A stretch of 64,000 nt of DNA from Petrolisthes cinctipes (GCA_033782935.1 JAWQEG010000497.1:62001-126000); one strand, 5' to 3'; positions 51,833 through 63,850 are shown, counted from the first letter of the stretch. Notes: generated by a model not told the origin, from the letters alone. Program-made: numbers and translations.

Positions 51833-54790
51833 CGGAAACCCAAGTATTTGTGGGAAGTGACTGTGTTGAGGTTGGTGTTGTGTAGTTGGTATGTATATGG
51901 AATGACATTATGGGCACGGGTAAAACGGATGTGATGGCATTTGTCTGGTATAAATGTTATCTGCCAGTTGACTTCCCAGTCTTCAAGTGCAGTTAGGTCG
52001 TCCTGTAGTCGAAGGCAGTCATTCCTATCTTTAATCAGTCTGTAAATTAAACTTCTCATCTGCAAAGAGTCTACTGGTAGATGAAAGTGAGAGTGGGAGG
52101 TCATTAATGTATGAAAGGAAGAGAAGGGGACCCAGGACAGTGCCCTGGGGTACCCCAGAGGTCACAGGAACAGGTGGAGACTGACTACCATCAAGAACTA
52201 CACGTTGCTTTCTGGTAGTCAAGAACGTTCTAATCCAGTGAAGAAGTTGTCCCTGTATGCCATAGAATTCTAACTTGTGTAGTAGTATTTGGTGAGGGAC
52301 TTTGTCGAAGGCTTTGGCAAAGTCTAATACTATGGCATCAACTTGTCTAATTTTTGTGTCACTGAGGGACTGCAAGATGTCATGAGTAGTTACCAGTAGC
52401 TGCGTCTCACACGAGCGTTTAGGCTGAAAACCGTGTTGATTGTCAGTCAGTATATTTTGCCTATCAAAGTGGTCCATTATTTGTCTATGAATTATGTGTT
52501 CTAAAATTTTGCAGGGGACTGAGGTAAGTGAAATAGGTCTATAATTAATGGGAAGAGTTCTGTCTCTGGATTTAAAAATTGGGGTTACATTTGCCAAAAG
52601 CCAGTCTTGAGGGAGTTCACCAGTCTGTAAAGTCTGTGAGAATATAACCTGCAGGACAGGGGCAAGAACGCTAGTGTTAGCCCTTAATATCCTGCAGGGT
52701 ATATTGTCTGGTCCAGTCGCTTTGTGTATGTCTACCTCAGATAAAAGTTTCTCAATTCCTTGGGTGTTTATATGAATGGGAGGGATAGGTGGGTGTGATG
52801 GTGTTGGCATGTCTGGTAAGTGTTCATGTTCATGGGTAAAAACGGACTGGAATTGTGTGTTAAGGGCGTTGGCTTTGTCTTGTGGGTGTGTAACCAAGAA
52901 TTGTTGTGTAATAATGTTATAATACCGGTTGAGTCTTGTTTGCGTGCTTTAAAAAAGCCGAAGAGTTTTTTGTGGTGTTGTGTGTTGTCTGCGAGGAAAG
53001 TGGATGTGTATTTAGTTTCTGCTTCTTTAGTTTCTTTCTGTAGTGTTTTCTGTATATTTTTGTATTCTAACCAGTGTTCTGTATCGTTGTATCGTTTTGC
53101 TCTGTTGTATGCCTTTACCTTGTTTCTGTGTAGTCTTTTTAATTGTCTATTGTACCATGGTAATGACCGGTTATGTGTGATAGTTTTCGTGGGTATGTGC
53201 TTGTCCATTGTGTCACGTATAAAGTCACGAAGTCTGGTCCAGTTTGTTTCCACAGAGCTGGCCATTGGGTCTGAGTCAAGGAAAGAGTCACGAAATTCAA
53301 CTAAGTCTTGGGTAATGCCACCCATGTCAGCTCTGTTGTACATGTAAATTGTCCTGGGTAATTGTTTTTGTGTTGTTGGCTTGATGTTTGCATCAATGAG
53401 TACCATCTCATGGTCACTAAGACCAGGTAGTACTCGTGTCCGTGTAATTAAGGAAATGTTGTTCGTGAGAAATAAGTCTAATATGTTGGATGTGACCCCG
53501 TGTCTTATGTTAGGATTATGTCTTTCTACACTGACTTGTGTGCGTGTTGGTTCGAGTACTGTTTGAGTAAGTGAGTGGGTGTTAATTATGTCAATGAAAT
53601 TTTCATGTAAGAGTTTCCTATCAGTCTGTAATAGTAAGTCGCCTTCACGGGTGGAATTGTCCAGTGTCGCCTGTGCTGTCCAGTTTATGTTGGGAAGGTT
53701 AAAGTCACCAACCAACCATATATTTTTGGAGGGGTCAATTTTAGATAAACAATCGTCAAGGGTCTGCAGGTATTCTAAGTTTGAATTTGGGGGACGATAA
53801 AAGGATCCTATAATGAGTGTCCTGCAGCCCTGTATCTGTATTTTAGTCCATATAATTTCAGAGTCCGCGTTCAGTTCGGTGGATGGGGTCGCAACTGGTC
53901 CTGACTTTGACGCAATTAGGACTCCGCCATGTTTATCGTCTATTCTGTCCTTCCTGTGTAGGGTCATATTATAGGGATTGTCCGTCGGGAAGATTTCACT
54001 GTCCTGGATATCAGGTGTGATCCAGGTCTCTGTCCCTATAATAATGTCGGGGTCATAGGTCTGGAGGGTTTGGTGAAAGGTGGCTCTTTTGTTTATGATA
54101 CTGCGGAAGTTAATGATTAGGGTACGAAGGGAAGGCAGTTTTTTATGAGTGATGGAGTCGAGTGTGGTGTTGGTTGTAGAATGGGGTGTGAGGATGGATG
54201 ATCTATTGGGGATGGTGATTGGTGTTATGGAGAATGAGCGTGCACTATGGAGAGTCTGGTTGGGTGTAGAATGGTTTGGGAGAGGAAGAGTGGATGATGC
54301 GGAGTTAAGGGAAATCATGTCTTGCTGTCGGTTTTCTGTAGGGGAGGAATTGTCTCTGTTGTGTCTACCTAAACGTCGGGTGATCCTATCTAATGGTGGA
54401 GGTGTGTTGTGTGTTGTGGGTGGTGGTGGAGATGAAGTGGTGGTGTCTAATGAACTGAATCTATTGGTGTGGTGTATTGGGGAGTGAAAAAGGGAGGAGG
54501 TAAAATTGGACGCACCACAGTCCCAGCAGATCCACGAACGGCTCCGACCCTCCAATCCATCGAACGCCGCCGTGAAGCCCCCAACACAGCTGACATGATA
54601 CCAGCCTGCATGCTGGGAAACATCACAGCAGCGATCGCACTGGATGGCCCGCTGGCCCCATTTGACCGCCCGTCGGCATAATTGACAGGGGTACTTTGGG
54701 GCACGGGGGCCAGGGTTGATCAGAGCCCCTGTGTCACCACACAACATAAGGAGCAACAGGGAACCCCGGAGATTGCCGAGGCAAGCCACC
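51833..54790 (-). mobile_element. PHD-EEP-RT retrotransposon (5' part of chimera)
   Basis: A different non-LTR element on the minus strand. ORF 52768-54789 (673 aa) starts MACLGNLRGS. It has a PHD-like zinc finger at about residues 35-95 (CQLC ... CDRC ... WYHVSC ... WICWDC), a Ser/Thr/Pro linker, then an EEP endonuclease: NFRSIINKR, TETWI, GGVLIA, GSFYRPP, GDFNLPNINW, LSDHEMV. A frameshift at about 52890 leads to ORF 52031-52897 with RT boxes [51 protein letters not shown]. The last box, LFADE, is broken by a small frameshift. The thumb (LEDWEVNWQITFI ... VTSHKYLGF) fuses in frame to J sequence at about 51832. Well preserved but not intact. Confidence 0.85.
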
Positions 54791-55130
54791 TTTAATCCTT
54801 GAGGGCCCTAAGGGGTGCCCAGGTTCCCAAACAGGTGTGTGTATATGGAGGTGTGGGTGTAGATGTCTGATGTTAGTGAGTCTGGTGTGTTGGTATGTGT
54901 GCAGCCAGTGTTTTTATTGTCAGTGTTGTAGAGTATTAAAACTAGTGAGCAATATGTGTAGAATATTGTTAGTGTACATGTGTATGTTGTTTTGTGTGGG
55001 GTGTGTCTGTACATGCTTATAAAGCACTAATATAAATATACAACACAAACTCACCCCTGTACTGAGACAGTCTGCACGGCTGCAGGAAGGAATAAAACGT
55101 AAACAAACCCCTAACTTATGTCAGGGGTCA
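54791..55130 (-). mobile_element. Probable 5' UTR of PHD-EEP-RT element
   Basis: On the minus strand this precedes the 54789 start codon, with CTTAGGGCCCTCAAGGATTA just upstream and GT/CA-rich sequence further up. The exact 5' end cannot be fixed. No ORF. Confidence 0.4.
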
Positions 55131-55480
55131 GTTATATAAAAAAAGAGAATTGATAATAAAACCTATGAATTTAACTAAAAAGGATATACAAATTTTAAAA
55201 AGATGATAAAATACATTAAAAAAAAGAACTGTATTATTAAAAATAGTGAAAATTGAGAGGTGGGGGACGGTGTTATGTTGAGGGAGGGTCTGTGTAAATT
55301 TAAAAAACACTAAAAACGGTAATAAAAAGAAAGAAAAGATGATGTGAAATGACAGCCAGAACAAACAATCTCGATACTTATCTTGATGAAATGTGATGAT
55401 AGGAAGGGTTCGTTTGTTAATTAAAAAAAAGGAAAGGATAAATGAGAAGAAAGACGGAGCTCGGGGAGGACACGTCCGAC
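55131..55480. other. A-rich spacer between retrotransposons
   Basis: A/T-rich, no coding feature. It may include 5' UTR of the downstream (minus) element. Confidence 0.45.
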
Positions 55481-55484
55481 TCCT

Positions 55485-55897
55485 GGGACCTCACAACAAC
55501 CAATGTGTGTTACTCATCTCGTTAATTTGCTCACAGATATCACGGTCGGTTTGTACTGGTTTCATCCCACATTTATTTCTAATGAGTATATATAGTGTAT
55601 CTACATTATCGATATGGGGCTTTGATAATAGGATCGGTTTAAGGTCATCTTTAATATATAATAGAACTCCGCCTCCCCTTTTATTTGTTCGTCCTTTCTC
55701 AAATATTGTGTTGCCGGGAATTTTATACTCTGCTAGGAAGTCTCTGCTTTCAGTATTTAGCCAAGATTCTGTTATGCCGATTATATCATAATTTTCTGTG
55801 AAAGTTAATTCCTCTAAATCTGTAAATTTTTTATGGATGCTGCGAGCGTTAACGTAAAATACCTTTAAGCTATTTCGGTTTATTCTGTTTATTCGTT
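55485..55897 (-). mobile_element. Truncated EEP endonuclease (ORF2 start) of SGNH element
   Basis: Immediately downstream of the minus-strand ORF1, the minus strand encodes SLKVFYVNARSIHKKFTDLE, YDIIGITESWL, RGGGVLLYIKD and then about 40 more residues ending NTHWLL before a stop. These are the N-terminal blocks of a CR1-type EEP endonuclease (N, E and GGGV motifs). The catalytic Asp/His blocks and all of RT are missing, so ORF2 is truncated at about 55485. Confidence 0.75.
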
Positions 55898-56881
55898 TTA
55901 CGTTACCTGACCTTGACGTACCTGGGCAGTCCCGTTTTTCATACGATGTTTGATGACCGGGTCGTTTAGCAAACTTCCAAAACGGGCTGCTCCTACCTGA
56001 TTCAGATGGACACCATCAACTAAGAACAATGAGTCATCAAAATAAAAGTTGTCCCAGGTGTTGACGAAATCGACGTTTTTCTCGTTGCAGATGTTGGCCA
56101 GTCGTCGGTTGATGCTGGTGGCGGTGTTGTAGAAGCAAGTGTCTGCTTGTCTGTGGGGGATGATTCCAGAGAGTATGATGTTGTTCGTCTTTTCCTTGAA
56201 CTTCCCAATCATCTGTCGGCACTTGTTGAGGAGCTCTTCCGATCTAGTCTTCATTACGTCGTTGGTTCCGACGTGGATTACGCACGTGGTGTTGTCGGGG
56301 GCCAGGCTTGTCACTTCAACCACTGTGTCAATCATGTCGTCTAGGCCGCCACCTGGGATGCAAAAACGCTTCCTTGACTTGGGTGCTCGGCCACAAAACT
56401 CGGTGAGTTGACCCCTCACCATGGAGTCACCAACCAGCCTGACCTCGGTGTCCTCTTCGTCGTTGTCTTGGGCCAGGATCTTGAAGCGGTTTTGGCATGT
56501 AGTGATGGGTATGATATTTCTTGTGGGTCGTATGTTGCTCCTGACAACGCAGAACTCCTCCCGTGGAGATGGTGTAGTTGGTGGTGCCGGTGGGGGTAAG
56601 GGTGTAGAGGCAGTCTGTACAAGGGCTGTGTCAACGGGTACTGTCGGCGTCGATGTCATTCCTACGTTGAGTGTGACGAATTCCTGCAATGTTTCCAACT
56701 TCTCACTCAAGGCCTCAATCTTGTGTTGTGCTGCCTTCAAGTCGGTCGACATCTCTCGTAAGTTGCAAAATCTACAAATATGAACGTCTCTGTTCGCGAA
56801 AATTGTTGGGCCGAAGGTTCCAGAGCAGGTCGAACAGGTTAGTTGAGGTGCCATGGTGATATTTATTAATTTATTTATCAA
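55898..56881 (-). CDS. Retrotransposon ORF1 protein, SGNH hydrolase type, intact ORF
   Basis: A 327-aa intact ORF, the ORF1 protein of a CR1/L2-type retrotransposon, thought to bind RNA or act as a lipid or acetyl esterase in the RNP. A CxxC pair sits at C16/C19 and C36/C39 (a small zinc finger), a probable coiled coil at about 44-70, and a Pro/Thr linker at 75-108. The SGNH fold then follows, with GDS at 151-153 (Ser153 nucleophile), Gly-rich block II at 177-179, GTND at 205-208 and D289/H292 in DGVHLNQVG. All four catalytic blocks are present. The ATG at 56849 (MAPQLTC) may be the true start; the ten residues before it come from AT-rich repeat. Truncated ORF2 follows directly. Could still be expressed. 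Confidence 0.8.
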   Translation of the reverse strand: MINKLINITMAPQLTCSTCSGTFGPTIFANRDVHICRFCNLREMSTDLKAAQHKIEALSEKLETLQEFVTLNVGMTSTPTVPVDTALVQTASTPLPPPAPPTTPSPREEFCVVRSNIRPTRNIIPITTCQNRFKILAQDNDEEDTEVRLVGDSMVRGQLTEFCGRAPKSRKRFCIPGGGLDDMIDTVVEVTSLAPDNTTCVIHVGTNDVMKTRSEELLNKCRQMIGKFKEKTNNIILSGIIPHRQADTCFYNTATSINRRLANICNEKNVDFVNTWDNFYFDDSLFLVDGVHLNQVGAARFGSLLNDPVIKHRMKNGTAQVRQGQVT

Positions 56882-57192
56882 TTTATTAATTTATTTATTA
56901 TTATTTTTTTTTTATCAATTTATTTATTAATTTATTTATTAATTTATTTATTTATTAATTAATTTATTTATTAATTCATTAATTTATTTATTAATTAATG
57001 TATTAATTTATTAATTTATTCATTAATTTATTAATTATGTTATTATTTTTTATTTTTTATTTTTTTTATTAACTTATTAATTCATTTATTTATTTATTAA
57101 TTATGTTTTTATTTTTTATTAATTAATTTTATTTTATTAATTTATTTATTTTATTAATTAAAAAAATTATTTATTTATTTATTAATTAAGGA
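56862..57192. repeat. TTTATTAAT low-complexity tract
   Basis: About 330 bp of degenerate TTTATTAATTTATTTA repeats immediately upstream (minus sense) of the SGNH ORF1. Confidence 0.85.
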
Positions 57193-57660
57193 GGGAGAAA
57201 GATAGGGGTAGGAGGAGTTGTTGAAATGAGAGATGGGTTAGTGTCAGTAGGGAGGGCGGATTATCTAGTAGGTGAGCTTACCCTTGGGGGGGGGGGTAAT
57301 TACCAAGGAGAGGTGAGGCGAGTTTGCTGGGATTAGCCAGGTGTGGTTAGTGTCAGTAGGGAGAGGGGATTACGGTGAGGTGGTGAGGGAGTGGGGGGGG
57401 GATGAGGGCGAGGACAGGTGAGGTAGGTAAGGTGAGGTCAGGTACAGGTGAGGTGAGGGTACTGGATCTAGGCACGCCTTGGCTGAAACTTTTCTACGTC
57501 GCCAGTGCAAACGATAATAACAATCATTTGACCAAACCAGTATAACGCGCGCTTCTATGAACTTGGGTTTGAAGGAATTCAGAACCTCGCAAGCATAGAC
57601 GATGTGGTTTGTGTCAGTAGGGAGGGGGGATTGAGGTGAGGTGAGGTAAGGGGGTAAATA
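57193..57660. repeat. G-rich spacer with three 30-bp direct repeats
   Basis: TTAGTGTCAGTAGGGAG or a one-base variant occurs at about 57238, 57349 and 57609, each followed by a G-rich GGGGATT segment. GGTGAGGTGAGG repeats fill the gaps. A C-rich unique insert lies at 57465-57600. Confidence 0.7.
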
Positions 57661-57699
57661 GGCACTCAGAGTATTGGAATACACAAAGAGAAATATTGA

Positions 57700-58260
57700 T
57701 ACTAATGTTAAAGATAGATATTTAGTCCTGTAAAAATATAATTGGTATTAATCACAGCAGGGAACACGAAAGGGAAAAAGAAGGGTTATAAGAATTAATT
57801 AGGTGGCACGGATGGAATTATTAGTGTTAATACAGAAATGTGAAGAAGCAAATAACTAGGCTTTTAAAAATATACTAAATAATAAACACAGTACTGAACA
57901 CACGGAACACGATACCACGAACGTGTGGACAAATTTAATAAAATGGGACGAAATTAGTATAAAACCGATGTAATGTTAATATGAGATTATGAAATACTAG
58001 TGTCTAGGCCTGTATAAATAGAAATAATAATAAACACAGTATGGAACAGGGAAAAATACTGAAGAGGGCACACAGATGGATAGTTAAGGTGAATTTAGGT
58101 GAATGGGAAAAGGACGGTTATAAAAGTTAATTAGATGATACCGAAGGAAATAGGTATCAATTAATACAGAAATGTAAAAATGGAATTAATAATAAACACA
58201 GTAAGGAAATCTGAACACAAAACTGGAAAATACAGAGAGAAAATAAATGGAGAGATATGA
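57700..58260. repeat. Diverged tandem repeats, about 150 bp, 3-4 units
   Basis: AATAATAAACACAGTA recurs at about 57880, 58027 and 58188, and GGTTATAA(G/A)A(A/G)TTAATTAG at about 57784 and 58118, each followed by TTAATACAGAAATGT. The units are diverged. They lie upstream of the minus-strand SGNH ORF1, where retrotransposon 5' UTR monomers would be expected. That link is inference. Confidence 0.6.
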
Positions 58261-58499
58261 AGTTTTTAGGTAAGAATACTTATGTAAGATGTGATGTGAT
58301 GCGAGTTCCTTCTCACTCCACGGCCTCAGAAAAGCGGAATATAAACCGATGCAGATGTACAATCACTCGGGAACACAAATTTTCCAAAGCACGCACTCAA
58401 TATCAACGGAAAACACAGAGAGAGAGAGAGTTCAATTTATTTTTCCACAGGGTAGTGGTTATAACATAACATATTACAATAGTTAATTTATACATCCCC

Positions 58500-61311
58500 C
58501 CTCAAACCAGCCCAACAGTTCCCCAAAACTTCTCCCCCCAGCTCCATCAAATCACCAACCAACCTGACCTCATCCTGGGTGGTGATTTCAACGCCAAGAC
58601 GTCGGCCTGGTATGTCAACAACCCCGACACAGACAGAGGGCTTGAAATCCTTGCACAAACTGACAGCCTCATTTCATTAAACAACCCACATCAACACACT
58701 CATATCCCTCACAAAGCCCTCTTCCAACCATCCTCTCCTGACATATCCTTTTGCTCTCCCAACCTCGCCCCCAGAACATCATGGAGAGTGGTCAGAACCC
58801 TTCGGCTCTGACCACCTTCCAATCATAATCACCACTAAAACAAGAATCACCCCAGTTGGCCACAGACACACATACACAAATTACAAAAGTGCCAACTGGT
58901 AAGCCTTCACTATGGAAACAGAACAACACTTCGAAACACTGAACAGTACACTCATCACAAACATCAACACATCTGTTCAAAAATTCAATACAATTATACA
59001 AAACGCAGACAAACAGCACATCCCTAGAGGTAACAGAAGAATACACAACCCCAACTTTACAACAGAAATTCAAGACTTCATCAGACAACGTGACACACTT
59101 AAACACACATCCCCAACTCCTCTTACACAACACACAATAAACCAAATACAAGCACTAAATACACAAATAAACAACAAAATTAAAGAACAAAAATAACTTA
59201 ACTGGCAAAGGTTTGTCAGCACACTCAACCACACAATCAACACCAGCAAACTCTACAAAACACTAAACAGCATCACACTGTCCAACAGCAACACTACACA
59301 ATCACATGCAGCCATCATAACAACAGACACTATACCCTCTAACAAACAACAAGCAAACACACTCATCCAACATTTTTCTCACGTCAGTCACCTTCACCCT
59401 CACCCTGAAGACAGACAAATCATTAGACGCAAGAGACGTTTCCCCACTTACCCAGACTATACACCATTCACAAATCATCAGACGAATCGCATCATCCACA
59501 TCTTAAAACACTCACCTGCCTGTGGTCTTGACAACATCAGTAACATACACATTAAACACTTTGGACCACAAGGCATACAAGCACTCACTAACATAGCAAA
59601 CTACAGCTACTCACACAACACATTACCCAACATCTGGAAACATGGAAACATCCTCACCATCCCCAAACCAAACAAAGATCCCACACTACCCTCATCACAC
59701 CGTCCCATCACCCTCCTTTGTACCCCCTCCAAAATCACTGAGCGCTTCATCATTAAAGTAATCACACCATACATTCCCCTTGCATCTTCACAACATGGCT
59801 TCAGACCGCTACACTCAACAAACACCCTTCTTACAGACCTCACACAAAGAATTTTTGATGGCATCAATTCAGATAGACCTCCACACAGAACACTCTTAGT
59901 TACATTGGACATTAGTAAAGCATTTGATGCCATCCCCCGCCACAACCTCACAAACAAAATATACAACACAAACATGCATAATAACACCAAAAGATGGCTG
60001 GCCAGCTTCTTGGGAGGAAGAGTAGCCCATGTTACATTTGCTGGTCAGTCATCTAACATTAAAAGTTTCACCAATGGTGTCCCCCAAGGGTCTGTACTCT
60101 CACCCACCCTTTTCAACCTATACATGCACGACATACCAACACCCTAGGCACCACAAATACACATAGCCTCCTACGCAGACGACATAACACTCACATGTAC
60201 ACACTGAAACGCAGACACAGCCACTCTCATCCTCCAACCCTACCTCAACACACTTAATGCCTGGTTCACCACAAACAGACTTAAAATAGCACCCACCAAG
60301 TCAACTGTCACCCTTTTCACCAACTGGAATGCAGAACACCGCTACAGACTACACCTCACCATAAACAACACACCTATACCACACACACACACACACACAA
60401 AATACTTGGCATAACATACAATACATCCATGACATTCAAACAACATATTACGGCCATCAAAAACAAATGCATGCAAAGACTTAAAGCCCTCAGATCACTT
60501 GCCAGCACAACATTCGAACACAACAAAGAAACCACAACCACAGTATATAAACAATATATTCGATCAGTGATGGATTATGCAAGCCCTGTCTGGGCTTCAA
60601 ACCTCGCTGAGACTCATCACAACACCCTTCAAACCATACAGAACAGAGCCATAAAGACAATCACAGGCTGCACAGCTACCACACCTACAGACCACCTACA
60701 CTATGAAACCAAAGTCCTCAAAATCAAGGATAATCTTGACATGAGAGGCACACAAACACTTGCTGCAGCCTCCACAAACCCACACCATCATCTACACTAC
60801 ATGGCACAACACCCACACATGCCAAGGAACATCAAAACAACACCCAGTACACAATACCATACACAAATACTATCATCTCTTACACCCTGTCCACCCCAAA
60901 CCAATCTCCAGAAACACATCCATACTCAAATCACTCACCAATCCATCCAAACACTAAAAAAAAAACACCCAGCTGCATGCACGACCTCCTGACATCCACC
61001 CATCCGAATCCTCCCTTCCCCGTGAGGACAGAGTCCACCTGGCCAGGCTGCGGTGTGGCCACCACCCGGCCCTTCTGACATATCGGAGGATGCTGGATGG
61101 AGCCATTGCGGATGCCTGTCCGGGATACAACAGAGCACCCCATTCTATTAAACACATTATTGAAGACTGCAACGCACACAACCACACATGCCAACAACAC
61201 AACATACACTCTCTGAGGGCATTGTGGGAAAGCCCGGTTCAGGCAGTGGCCTTCCTCAGGAGCTCGGTGCTGCTCGGCCAGACAGCTTGAGGAACTTCAA
61301 CAACAACAATA
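58500..61311 (+). mobile_element. Family J retrotransposon copy 3
   Basis: The longest J copy. It starts in the endonuclease (DLILGGDFNAKTSAWYVNNP, SSPDISFCSPNLAPR) and continues through the linker into RT: LDISKAFDAIPRH, NGVPQGSVLSPTLFNLYM, a stop after IPTP (60145-60147), then SYADDITLTCTH followed by TGA. The thumb and C-terminus are in 60429-60992 and, in another frame, to 61290 (CPGYN, with the second Cys of the cluster lost). The 3' end is GAGGAACTTCAACAACAACA. YADD is present here, unlike copies 1 and 2, but stops and frameshifts prevent function. Confidence 0.85.
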
Positions 61312-61317
61312 GTCCAT

Positions 61318-62725
61318 AACGAGAACACCAATGTATTAAGTAATATCAGCATAACAGAAAGTGACGTAATAAAATGTATTGATAAATTAAATGTAAATAA
61401 GTCACCTGGGCCTGACAGGATCTCCCCTCGTGTACTAAAGGAAGCAAATAGCGAAATAGTAAAACCTCTGACTCTGCTCTTTAATTATTCTTTTCACACT
61501 GGAACAATACCTGACGAATGGAAGCTCGCTAACGTAACACCAATATTTAAAAAAGGCAGCAAATCTCTGCCTAGCAACTATCGCCTTATCAGCCTAACCT
61601 CAGTCGTATGCAAGTAAAGCAGTAGATATAATTTATCTAGATTTCCAAAAGGCCTTTGACAAAGTTCCCCATAAACGCTTAATAACTAAACTAAAATCAC
61701 ACAGAATCCAAGGTGATACTGTAAGATGGATAGAGAACTGGCTAAGAAACCGAAAACAACGCATTGTAATAAATGGTAAATCATCTAATTGGACAGGCGT
61801 TACAAGCGGGGTTCCACAGGGGTCAGTTTTAGGGCCAATCCTATTCCTAGTTTACATAAACGACATAGGCGAAGGCCTCTCATGCATAATATCGAAGTTT
61901 GCCGATGACACCAAAATTGCAAATACAGTACTCACTAACGCACAGACCAAAGAAATGCAAGATAATCTCGTTAAATTGTCAAATTGGGTGAAAACTTGGC
62001 AAATGTCCTTCAATGCAGTTAAATGTAAAGTGCTCCACATCGGACATTGTAACGTAGCAGCAAACTACTCGTCGAATGGTAATCAACTCAAAAGCGTGGA
62101 TCGAGAGACAGACTTAGGGGTAACAGTACCAAGTAACCTAAAACCCAGTCAGCAGTGTATGGAACTAATTAAGAAAGCAAATAAAACTATTGGCTTTATT
62201 GGCAGAGCATTCGAGTATAAGTCTAAAGACACAATCCTCTCTTTGTATAATTCATTGGTCCATCCCCTTATGGAATACTGTGTTCAAGCCTGTTGCCCGT
62301 ACTATCAGAAAGATATAGCAAAATTGGAACGAGTCCAACGTATAGTTACTAAAATGATACCAAGTCTGAGAAACAATACGTACGAAGAACGGCTAAGCGA
62401 ACTAAATCTATTCCCATTAACACAACGTAGACTGAGAGGTGACATAATCCAGGTATTCAAAATAATAAAAGGCATAGATAATATGGACTGCAGTAAATAT
62501 TTCACTATCGACCAATCAAACTACACGAGAGGAAACGGTTGCAAAATCAGAGGTAAATCTTTTAACTCGCACGAATCCAAGAATTTCTTTTTTAACCGAG
62601 TCGTTAACTTATGGAATGGGCTTCCCCGTAAAGTAATAGACTGTAACATCGTAGACAGCTTCAAACGTCGCTTAGATAAACACCTTGCGTCTAATCCCCG
62701 ACTTATATTGTTTACTAATGAATAA
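61318..62725 (+). mobile_element. CR1-type RT copy, internally deleted
   Basis: 5'-truncated CR1/L2-type ORF2. The N-terminal RT part ([53 protein letters not shown]) stops at about 61615. About 60 codons containing the HGFR region are missing, and [18 protein letters not shown] follows in another frame. SGVPQGSVLGPILFLVYIND and SKFADDTKIAN are intact. ORF 61955-62725 covers the thumb and C-terminus (DLGVTVPSN, FFFNRVVNLWNGLPRKV). Closely related to the RT at 44891-46298 but from a distinct copy. It begins right after the J tail, so J probably inserted into it. Confidence 0.85.
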
Positions 62726-63040
62726 TTTTGCCCATTACAGGTGGCGAGTTACCCAAATTCCACCTACTTTCTATCTTTCCTATAAAATTTCATTGGAGTA
62801 TTTCTGCCAACCCTACAAGGTTCTGACATCTGACATTATTTCCTGTACGGCTCAGGCCGGAGGGAGTGGAGGGTGGGGAGAGAGCCTTCTGCTTTGCTAT
62901 CCTTATCTACGACTATTACTGGGGAGTAGTTCATTCTCTACCAGTAACCTTCAAATCAGATCACCTCGTGTGGACCGTAAGATCTGTTATGGTCTAACTA
63001 ACCAAACCCAACCAACCAACCCACCCACCCACCCACTCAC
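62726..63040 (+). mobile_element. 3' UTR of CR1-type copy
   Basis: Contains CAGGCCGGAGGGAGTGGAGG and GCCTTCTGCTTTGCTATCC, matching the 3' UTR at about 46600-46650 (CGGCTGGAGGGAGTGGTGGG, GCCTTCTTCTTTGCTATAC). It ends in CCAACCAACCCACCCA-type simple repeats instead of the CTTTGTATTC units. Confidence 0.7.
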
Positions 63041-63850
63041 TCACTCACTCTCCTGCCTTCCTTTTCCACACTTAATATTCCTTCCTCTCCCATTTCTTTC
63101 GTCTGGTCCTTACACTCTCTCTCTCTCTCTCCTTTCTATCTTCATTTCTCTTTCACTTTATCATTTATTTTTATTTCTCCATCATTCTCTTTCACTTTCT
63201 CCTTCCTATCCTCTTTTCCTTTCCTCTGCATCGTTTATTTATGCTTCTCCTTCTCTCTCTTCCACTCTTATTCCTTACCTATCTTCTCTTACACTTTCCC
63301 CATTTTCACTTTTCCATTCATCTTTTCCTTTTCTTTTCTCTTTGTTCTTCCTCTCCTCTTCTTTCTCTTTCACTTCCATTTCCATATCCTCATTTCATTT
63401 TCTCTTTCCTCTTTCCTTCCACCAGTTCCACTATTTTAGTTTTCTTTTCTTTGCCATTTCCTTTTCTTATCTTCCCTTCCGCTCCATTCAATTTTATTAT
63501 TCTTTTCTCTTTCCCTCTCTCCCATTCTTCTCTCTCTGCTTCCTCGCCTCTTTAGTTTTCCTTCCTTTGTCATTTCCTTCGTCTCCTCTTTTCTTTCTGT
63601 TCTTCTTCTTCCACTTTATCTTATTTTTCCTATCCTTTCCCCATTTCTCTTGTTTCACTCACTGCTTTCTCTTCTTCTACCTCTTCCCCTCTTAGTTTAA
63701 TTTCCTTTATCTTTATCTTCGTCTCCTCATCTTTTCTCTCTCTGTTTTCTCTCTTTTCTATTCCACTATTATATTTTATTTTCCCTTCATCAATCTCCAT
63801 TTCTTCTCTCTCTACTTTCGTTCCTTCCTTCTATTGCCCTCTTTCAGTTT
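63040..63850. repeat. Pyrimidine-rich low-complexity tract
   Basis: TTCCTTTTCTCTTTC-type sequence over about 800 bp. The Ser/Phe/Leu-rich ORF 62685-63695 arises from it and is not a gene. Confidence 0.85.

Noticed and set aside
54149..54487. Forward ORFs of 61-175 aa across 52.8-54.7 kb
   Set aside because: Antisense shadows of the minus-strand PHD-EEP-RT ORF.
62685..63695. 336-aa forward ORF
   Set aside because: Starts in a retrotransposon 3' UTR and continues through pyrimidine-rich low complexity; no domain.
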